Shown piece after piece: positions 43,301 through 64,000 of a stretch of 64,000 bases of DNA. Source of the stretch: Hormiphora californensis (Eukaryota > Ctenophora > Tentaculata > Cydippida > Pleurobrachiidae). Position 1 is the stretch's first letter. Each line of letters begins with the position of its first letter. The DNA lies in contig CM035360.1 of NCBI GenBank assembly GCA_020137815.1, positions 3,602,578 through 3,666,577 of the forward strand. The letters are read 5' to 3'. The notes under the pieces were generated by a model. The model saw only the letters and a list, made by a program, of their open reading frames with translations, did not search any database and had not been told where the DNA came from. A program made the translations under genes and the position numbers.

Positions 43301-45477
43301 TTGCTGATCATAACAAAAACCTGACTAAATTTTTTCAACTTGGGGTAAAACCATGGGTGTCAAAAGTTAGCTCTAGGTCCCCTGAGTAACCATCCGGAGA
43401 CTCTAAGAGATATTTCAAGCCGTTCTCCCGTAATCATTAATCCCGGTGGAGAAAAAAATACAATGCGGACGTACGTGAGCGCTGGTAGGCTGTTTACATG
43501 TTATTGTATGTCTCTCACTCTCTCTGGAAAAACCGCACGTGCGGTTGCGCCGCGCGAGATAACTCTTTCTCAAGGGGGAGAAAAGAGAGAGACGCACATT
43601 AACGTTATACATTAAAGTTGAGGTTGTAGGCAATTGCACGTACGTCCATACTCAAATATGTGCTCTACCGGGATTAATGATTACAGGAGAACGGCTTGAA
43701 ATATCTCTTGGAGTCTCCGGATGGTTACTCAGGGGACCTAGAGCTAACTTTTGACACCCATGGTTTTACCCCAAGTTGAAAAAATTTAGTCAGGTTTTTG
43801 TTATGATCAACAACATTTCAACTGCTGATTACACCAAGATGAAAACAGTTTGTGAAAAAGTAACACCTGTTTAGAGGTCGTGTCGAGGCTCCAAACTGAT
43901 GTGACAAAAACTGGAACAATTGGGAGAGGTCGATGTAGTTATCGACTTTACTACTAGTTAAAGTAACGATCTTACCACGGTACCCTGCTCTCCCCTAGTT
44001 AAAGTAACGATCTTACCACGGTACCCTGCTCTCCCCTAGTTAAAGTAACGATCTTACCACGGTACCCTGCTCTCCCCTAGTTAAAGTAACGATCTTACCA
44101 CGGTACCCTGCTCTCCCCTAGTTAAAGTAACGATCTTTCCACGGTACCCTGCTCTCCCCTAGTTAAAGTAACGATCTTACCACGGTACCCTGCTCTCCCC
44201 TAGTTAAAGTAACGATCTTACCACGATACCCTGCTCTCCCCTAGTTAAAGTAACACACACAGACTCACCAATCGTGTTCGTTCTCGTAGAAGCACACACT
44301 GAGAAGACGGGCACCACTGCCCACAGCGAACCTGTCTTCAGCGGGACTCCATCTTATGTACGTGGCAGCCCTTTCAATCCTGGCCGGGGGAGTAAGGGGT
44401 TTGGTATCTAGGGGCCGGGGGAGTAAGGGGTTTGAGTAAGTGGGGTTGGTGGGAGAGAGTTGAGAAGTTCGATATATTGGGGGCCAGGGGGGGGGGTTAT
44501 AATAATTGTCCTATTGTGAGTGGATATTGGGGCGGGGGCTTATTGTGTTGTTATAGGTGGATATAGATCAAAGACAGTTACCGATCACATAATATCGGTA
44601 TCATTAGTCATTCCCAGGTCATTCCCAGGAGAGTTACACTAATTTTCATTCCAAGCTGTCTCCTATATCTCTCTTACCTAAGCAGAACAAGGGATGGTTC
44701 CCATACACCGGTAGTCTCGTTCAAGTTCCAAACATAGGCGTTCCTGTCCCCGGCACAAGTTGCAATTCGGTTGGTCTTGGGGGCCCAGTCGACACACTTA
44801 ACACGCTCGATATGCTGTAAGTGACCGGGTGAGGTGGAATTCATAACCGGTAAAACTCAAAATAATCCTAACTTTCGTAGCAGGAGCATATAATTTGTAG
44901 CTATGTAGTAAATACTAAATTGAGACTCTCCGAATACTACTCTCCGAATCCTACACTTACTTTCACTCCCTCTCAGTTCTCACTCTCTTCTAGTTAAAGT
45001 AACGATCTCACGGGATCTCACCAGGAACCGACCGAATCAGGAAATACTGGTCCCTGATTGGCTGATAACCAGTCACGTGACCTAAATAACAAGTTCTGAT
45101 TGGTTGTTTACTTGTTTCGGTCGGTTCCTAGATCTCACCTTCTGCAGCTCGGTCTCCTTGGTCCATTTTCCGTTTGCATCTTTCGCGTACACATAGACAG
45201 TAGTGGAGTTATCACTCACGACCAACTTGTCCAAGGCTCCATTGAAGGCATGGCTCGTCACGGGGCTGCCCACAAACAATTGCTGAGATGGATTTATGAT
45301 AACTTTACATGGAATTGAGAAGGCTTTACCTATTTGATCTTGTACACATGAGCCAGCTTACAGCTCAGGTCATAGCACTGGCAAGTGCCCCGGGCCCAAT
45401 TTATCTATATTTCACACCGAGTCTAACATAGAGTAGCTGTCACGGTCACTAATTACCTGTTCAGTTTTGGTAGTCAT
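37356..45477 (-). CDS. ARPC1: Actin-related protein 2/3 complex subunit 1 (ARPC1)
   Basis: Nine exons (45477-45457, 45282-45139, 44814-44678, 44379-44269, 40778-40648, 38932-38748, 38635-38496, 37756-37668, 37522-37356) join in phase to 374 codons plus stop, the family's usual length (about 370). The WD-repeat protein shows diagnostic blocks: [104 protein letters not shown] and the C-terminal [14 protein letters not shown]1 is the propeller subunit of the Arp2/3 complex, which nucleates branched actin filaments in the cytoplasm. Introns carry much foreign DNA: a decayed GPCR-like gene, a foldback inside a minisatellite, a TTAA-flanked foldback and a MITE. The first coding exon is only 21 bp. 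Confidence 0.95.
37865..38530 (-). repeat. 41-bp minisatellite built from the ARPC1 exon-7 end and donor
   Basis: About 16 copies of a 41-bp unit. On the minus strand each reads gagagtccgtatccaaggga, atcag, gtaactaggg. The copy ending at 38496 is the true end of exon 7 with its donor (CAG|GTAACT). The other 15 lie in the intron and each repeat 25 exon bases plus the donor. Two or three units have a point change in the donor (gttatctg, gttaactg on the plus strand). Confidence 0.95.
38961..40350. mobile_element. 1.4-kb foldback element with TTAA target duplication
   Basis: The termini gggtacgctaaccaaaaatt and its mirror are flanked by TTAA (38957-38960 and 40351-40354). Arms of about 600 bp surround a spacer near 39570-39745. 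TTAA targets are the hallmark of piggyBac-type transposition; the terminal bases here are GGG...CCC, the reverse of the usual CC...GG, so the superfamily is only suggested. It lies in ARPC1 intron 5. Confidence 0.85.
40536..40634. mobile_element. Tc1/mariner-like MITE, 99 bp
   Basis: Termini cagtcggacctcgatttagt and mirror, bounded by TA on both sides (40534-40535, 40635-40636). Same family as 24504-24659. It ends 14 bp beyond an ARPC1 exon's donor on the intron side. Confidence 0.85.
41390..41620. repeat. Purine-rich (gaga/gata) low-complexity tract
   Basis: About 200 bp of imperfect gagaga, gatagag and ggga repeats in ARPC1 intron 4, on the side of the GPCR-like relic. Confidence 0.8.
41835..42829 (+). 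pseudogene. Decayed seven-helix receptor (rhodopsin-like GPCR) gene, antisense in ARPC1 intron 4
   Basis: An ATG at 41835 opens a frame ([15 protein letters not shown], with NTT and similar glycosylation-like motifs) that breaks in the first hydrophobic segment near 41955. The frame resumes one base later as [15 protein letters not shown], meets TAG near 42074, continues as [26 protein letters not shown], and shifts again near 42325. The last 165 codons are open, with helices like 5, 6 and 7 ([37 protein letters not shown]). The usual NPxxY in helix 7 is absent ([11 protein letters not shown]). Two frameshifts and one stop make it a pseudogene unless assembly errors are responsible. No introns are seen, consistent with single-exon receptor genes. 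Confidence 0.6.
43080..44250. repeat. 42-bp minisatellite in ARPC1 intron 4, split by a foldback
   Basis: About nine copies of ctagttaaagtaacgatctt, accacggtaccctgctctcccc. On the minus strand each unit has a pyrimidine-poor acceptor-like 'actttaactag' and a donor-like 'CGTG|gtaaga'. Two to three copies lie left of the inserted foldback (43161-43953) and seven right of it. Confidence 0.85.
43161..43953. mobile_element. Foldback element (TAGTAGAGTCG termini)
   Basis: Arms of about 285 bp, tagtagagtcgataactaca and mirror, surround a 220-bp spacer. The element is flanked by CTA on both sides (43158-43160, 43954-43956). The terminal TAGTAGRGTCG is shared with the element at 45597-47395. A 3-bp target suggests the PIF/Harbinger group, as inference. 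Confidence 0.8.
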
Positions 45478-45596
45478 GGACTCTGGTCAGTCAACACGAC
45501 TTGAAGTCTATAATCTAGAAAACAAGAACAACATCATATTCAGCGAATAAACTGATATTGGCGACAGGCGAGGTATAACAGCTTTATAGTAGGGTC

Positions 45597-47395
45597 GGTT
45601 GTGGGAAGTTGGGTCTGGAATTTTAAATTTGACTTGCTGATATGATTAGGGACTCTATAAAAAGTCCAAAGTACCATCCCACAGGTCTCTACCACCCCCG
45701 GTTCACTAATTAGCCGTAATTATGTGATTTATGACGTTATCGTCAATTAGCACTAATAATACCAGTTCCTGGTCACTTAGAGCTTAGATTTTGATACCAG
45801 CTGATAGAGGATCACTAGATTAGTGGGCATTCAAAATTTTAGGTCGATCGGAGTTATGGTCGAGGAGTTACAGTCGGACCCCGATTTAGGGACACCCTCG
45901 GGGGAAAGGGTCTTGTCCACTAAATCGGGGTGTCCACTAAATCGGGGTGAGCCATATTTGGCCCATAAAAACCTATTTTATGCCCAAAATGCTATATTAT
46001 TAAGACTAAAGACACCTCTAACTGTTATATATGCAATATTCATATATTGATGACATGATCATTTCTGATTAGAAATAGGAAAATATAAAATAATTTTTTT
46101 TCAAAAAAATTGTGGAAAAATTTTCTAAGTTATACCAGCCCGTCCGATTTGTGTTTCGAATCAGTGCAGCTTACTGGATGTCCTGTCTAATTAGCGGGTT
46201 CAAAACGAACAGATACGTGATACCATGCCGAATCGGGGCACCCTAACCGGGTTAGGAAGTATGAAAATTTCAAAATAACTTTTTCTCTCAAAATTTATGG
46301 GGAGCACCGATCAAAGCATTGACAATCGTACTGTAAAATTTTGCAAAAAAGTTTTAAAATTTTTTAAACGTATACCAGCCACGTCCGAATCGTGTTTTGA
46401 ATCGGTACATCTTATCACATGTCCTGCTGCTAATTAGACGGTTCGGAACGAATCGAAAAGTGATCCCCATCGAATCGAAATTTTGACGCTTGGTGAACTT
46501 GTGATTCAATGGCCCCATGGGGATCACGTATCGGTTCGTTCCGAAACTTCTAATTAGCAGCAGGACATGCGATAAGATTCACTGATTCGAAACACGATTC
46601 GGACGTGGCTGGTATTTTCAAAAAAATTTCACAAAAAATTTCACAAAAAAAATTCAAAAAATTTTTGGGGGAAAAAAATCCTGTCCCTAAATCGGGGTGT
46701 CCCTAAATCGGGGGTCCCTAAATCGGGGTCCGACTGTATAACCGTTTTTCCGTTTGGCTGGCGGTTGGCTGGCACCACGTGGGATTACGGGTTTAGGTCG
46801 TCGTGGGAGGTCGTCATTGGTCGCGTTCGATCGGGCTCGATGAGGTGATCAAAACTTAGTGGGGCCAGACTTTGGCCCCACCCCGTTCTTGGGTTATTGG
46901 GCTTTTTCGGTTTCCCGCCAAAATATTTTCCCGCCAAAACCGAAAAAGCCTAATAACCCAAGAACGGGGTGGGGCCAAGGTCTGGCCCCACTAAGTTTTG
47001 ATCACCTCATTGAGCCCGATCGAACCCGACCAATGACGACCTCCCACGACGACCTAAACCCGTAATCCCACGTGGTGCCAGCCAACCGCCAGCCAAACGG
47101 AAAAACGGTTATAACTCCTCGACCATAACTCCGATCGACCTAAAATTTTGAATGCCCACTAATCTAGTGATCCTCTATCAGCTGGTATCAAAATCTAAGC
47201 TCTAAGTGACCAGGAACTGGTATTATTAGTGCTAATTGGCGATAACGTCATAAATCACATAATTACGGCTAATTAGTGAACCGGGGGTGGTAGAGACCTG
47301 TGGGATGGTACTTTGGACTTTTTATAGAGTCCCTAACCATATCAGCAAGTCAAATTTAAAATTTCAGACCCAACTTCCCACAACCGACCCTACTA
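45597..47395. mobile_element. Foldback element (TAGTAGGGTCGG termini) with a nested MITE
   Basis: Nearly identical arms (left 45597-45870 plus 46737-46918, right about 46923-47395) are flanked by TTA on both sides (45594-45596, 47396-47398). The centre is a tight palindrome near 46906-46943. The left arm is interrupted by an 866-bp element; the right arm is not. It lies about 120 bp upstream of the ARPC1 start codon, so it may affect that promoter. Confidence 0.9.
45871..46736. mobile_element. Tc1/mariner-like element nested in the foldback's left arm
   Basis: Begins cagtcggaccccgatttagg and ends with the mirror, flanked by TA (45869-45870, 46737-46738). The uninterrupted right arm reads cgaggagttataaccg when reversed, the exact empty site with one TA. 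It contains further internal palindromes (about 46130-46620) and no transposase frame. Confidence 0.9.
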
Positions 47396-47399
47396 TTAG

Positions 47400-47882
47400 A
47401 TTCAAATAATAGAAATCAGAAAAGTCGGTTAACCCTGGGATGGTTGGGTCTAACCAAACAGAAAAGTTGCTGATCATATGATCTCAGGAACGGACGAAAG
47501 CAGTGTCAAGAGAGATGGTAAAATGCAGCAGAGCTAAGAGATCAGGTTTACAGGAAGAAGATTGTGAGAGAGTGATGCTGTGTAGGTGTGTTGATTTAGT
47601 TATGAAAACACAATGAGGAGAGAGGAGAGAGAGGAGAGAGATGAGATGAGCACTGCTGAGGAGACGAGAGAATGAGATGGAGAGGTCGTGCCAGACAGAC
47701 AGCAGATCCGAGAGCCCCGAGAGAGAGAGTAGAGAGAGATTGAGGAGAGGAGAGAGAGAGAGAGAGAGATGAGACGAGAGGAGCTAGAGAGAGAGAGGAG
47801 AGAGAGAGATGAGAGAGAGGAGAGAGAGAGAGATGAGAGAGATGAGCGAGAGAGCGGATGGAGAGAGATTGAGAGAGAGAGG

Positions 47883-47944
<62 letters not shown>

Positions 47945-48507
47945 TATACAGTAATCTAATGCAACAGATTGCAGATCACAGATGGTCCTTCGAACTGTGA
48001 CATATGTCTTCTTTAAAATCAGGGTTATGGTGTGTGTGTGTGTGTGTGTGTGGGTTATGGTAAACTTTGCCTTGTTCGACCCTCCCTCCCCGCGCCCCGG
48101 TTTGAACAAAACAAGGTAAACTACCGTCGGTATAGTAACGATGAGCTAAATAAACCAAACAGTAGAAAACATACGGCAGTGAAAAACACTACTGCTGATG
48201 AAGTAATTTTACAGCTGATGAGGAGAGAGAAATGTGTAGGACATAATATTGAAGTGAGAAGGAGGGGGAAGCCACGCGTCGTTGTAACATAACACTGCGA
48301 TAAGTGTAAATCTGTGACTTGAGACACCGCACACGGACTTTCTCTTCCTCAACGAATATCACAACTCCTGACACCTCCAGAGTCCACTGTCCAGGCACAC
48401 ACCTCACTACTGCAGAGTGCAACAGTCCTCTATTATACCTCACGGCTCACACCCACAATATGAATGAATTGGAGATTGAAGGCGTCCTTCTTGTACCAAG
48501 ATGAGTG
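47400..48507. other. Intergenic: GA and GT microsatellites and a small palindromic element
   Basis: (ga)n with interruptions spans about 47601-47942, and (gt)n spans 48031-48052. At 48066-48117 a short palindrome (gccttgttcgaccctccctc ... gaacaaaacaaggt) recurs, with changes, at 19101-19143, 40888-40970 and 62054-62105. No gene was recognised. Confidence 0.6.
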
Positions 48508-49418
48508 ATATTAGGTCATCCAATATTGATCTGGACTGGGTTGTTGTGAGAGAACGGTATCAGATAGAGCCAAGTGGCCGGTTCCAGCGTCTTCCTTGGA
48601 TATTTTTGGGTTGGACTAGCATGGTGGGAGCCTTCACATGCCTGCTCTATGGTCTCACAGGCAATGAGTTTAGGCATTACTCTAGTTGCCGCTTTACGCC
48701 ATTTTTCAACTCAATTTTGGACCAATTAGACCTACTTCCGGATAATTTGGACGGTTCTTAACCCTATATGTGTCTTACCAAATGGCTTGAGGTATTCCAT
48801 GAACCTTCCTGAAATTTTTGGATAAAATTTCTAGCACTTGGAAGTGATTTTCGCAAGGTTTGGATAAGCTGAATTTTCAAACTTTTTACTCATGTTGAAA
48901 AAAGCCGCCATGAGCTAAGTATCCATTGATCGATCGTAATAAAACTCACATTGGACCTAGAAAATTGTACTAGCTAACATTTAACGTTCGATTCATGTCA
49001 TTTAGACGTCTAAAACGTACAAAAACGGGCATTAAGTGCGTTAGACGAACTTTTGACAAAAAGCCAATTTTTGAGAGTGAAGATGGAATGTAAAAGCTTC
49101 AATTTTGGTTGCATCGTGTTCGGGCTTAAAAATTGATCTAGGAACAACGGTCAAACCGATCATCTATCCCCAATAGACAAAATGCCATGACATATTCAAT
49201 CTTCCATAGTGCCACAGTTTATTCTTGCGTAAAGCGGCAACTGGAGTAATGCCTAAACTCATTGCCTGTGAGACCATAGAGCAGGCATGTGAAGGATCCC
49301 ACCATGCTAGTCCAACCCAAAAATATCCAAGGAAGACGCTAAAACCGGCAGCTTGACTCTATCTGATACCGTTCTCTCACAATAACCTAGTCCAGATCAA
49401 TATTGGATGACCTAATAT
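48508..49418. mobile_element. 0.9-kb foldback element
   Basis: Arms of about 220 bp (atattaggtcatccaatatt and mirror) surround an AT-rich spacer. The short frame at 48501-48761 lies in one arm and is not considered a gene. The target duplication is unclear. Confidence 0.8.
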
Positions 49419-50431
49419 GAGGTATGAGTTTACAGGTCACAGGACACAGGTCAACCCAAATCTTACTATATTACTACTATTCTACTACTACTATTCTAAA
49501 TTCTACTTACTACTATTCTACTACTAGGTACTATTCTAAATTCTACCTACTACTATTCTACTACATACTAGTTACAACTATTCTAAATTCTTTCTCTCTG
49601 CCTAAAGTACTTTGGCGGCCTTGGTCAATGATCATTGACTGTCATCAATCGACATTTACGTCTGTCAATCGTCATACACTAATTATTAGTAATTAGTAAT
49701 TATCCCCTGTGTCGTAATCATCAATCAATCGATCATGGCCATGGTTGGATTGGACGTGTTACAGGTTACTATTATAACGTATCATGCTTACCTTACATTG
49801 TCAAAAGCACCGCCCCACCACAGAGGAGATCCCAGTGGAGAGAGCAAACAATCTGTGTCATGATGGGCTTACATTCCACTGATTACGAAGGCACCACCCC
49901 CAATTACTGGGAAAATCAAAGTTTTTCAAGGGCTACTTGCCAGGAATTTAAGTTGTAGAAGTTCAAATAAATGTGGGGTAAAAAGGAAGACCAGACATTG
50001 AGAAAGATGTAAGTTTCAGAATTGAGAACCGTATTCTCAGGTTGTGGAGCACTTGTGGACGATGATGTAAGAACGGTGAGAGGCGAAGTCATCTATACAC
50101 ACACACAACAGCACGTTACCCCTTAACTTCTTTATTGAATCATTTCGTGTGTTGTTCGACAACAATAATACGCAAATTTTTACTTACTTACGCAAATTAA
50201 TTTATTTTTTATACAACGTGACATCTAACAAGATAGCTAATACAAAGCATTCGCAATTTTGTAAGTGTACTACTCAGTTTGAGAATGATCACGTCCTGTC
50301 AGATCTGATCTCTCGAAAGATATAACTATATCTGAGTTTGTGTATATCCGTTGTTGTGCTACTTGATCTGCAGAGTATGAATTTGATTGTTTTTTGTTTC
50401 AGTCCCTTCCCGATCATCCCTGGACCATGAT
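49419..50431. other. Intergenic region upstream of the D8C-mucin-Ig gene
   Basis: Contains a ctactattctaaattcta microrepeat near 49470-49590. Otherwise no structure was recognised. It probably includes the promoter and 5' leader of the + strand gene starting at 50432. Confidence 0.4.

Positions 50432-64000
<13,569 letters not shown>

Overview
The window is animal nuclear DNA. Genes are split by GT-AG introns whose reading phases join cleanly, most of the space is transposon-derived, and the recognisable proteins are metazoan: an Arp2/3 subunit, an ANGEL-type phosphoesterase, LRRC61, an ISG12/IFI6-type protein, a D8C-mucin-Ig surface protein and a VWC-module matrix protein. The retroelement types suggest a marine, probably non-bilaterian invertebrate, but I cannot name the lineage.

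Layout. 1-1.0 kb: end of a Penelope-like retroelement, a 10-bp tandem array and the last exon of an unknown + strand gene. 1.1-5.0 kb: a 1-kb foldback element and a 2.4-kb array of a 24-bp satellite. 5.2-12.8 kb (-): a ten-exon secreted protein of 2,033 aa with about 16 short VWC-like cysteine modules around a long Lys/Glu- and Pro-rich core. 14.0-19.2 kb (+): a tandem duplication carrying two intronless SLC7-type amino-acid transporter genes. 19.3-26.7 kb (-): LRRC61 (265 aa, 8 exons); its last intron holds a 4-kb reverse-transcriptase element with long inverted termini, and another intron holds a small gene for a 53-aa basic protein. 27.7-29.6 kb (-): a six-exon ISG12/IFI6-like gene. 32.8-36.5 kb (+): an ANGEL-family gene. 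37.4-45.5 kb (-): ARPC1 (374 aa, 9 exons), with a decayed GPCR-like gene on the other strand of intron 4 and several transposons. 45.6-49.4 kb: large foldback elements and microsatellites. 50.4-64.0 kb and beyond (+): a large secreted or surface protein with signal peptide, D8C-like domain, Ser/Thr/Pro repeats and at least 15 Ig-like domains.

Three themes stand out. First, several minisatellites are tandem copies of exon-intron junctions: two LRRC61 sites, one ANGEL site and one ARPC1 site. Second, mirrored transposon arms act as internal empty-site controls that prove nested insertions. Third, the large Ig gene needs a -1 frame change exactly at an in-frame G TTA AAC slippery heptamer, so programmed frameshifting is a real possibility beside an ordinary indel.

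The exon models of four genes (VWC, LRRC61, ISG12-like, ARPC1) come to exact multiples of three with matching splice phases, which is the strongest internal support for them. All family names come from reading the sequence; no database search was run.
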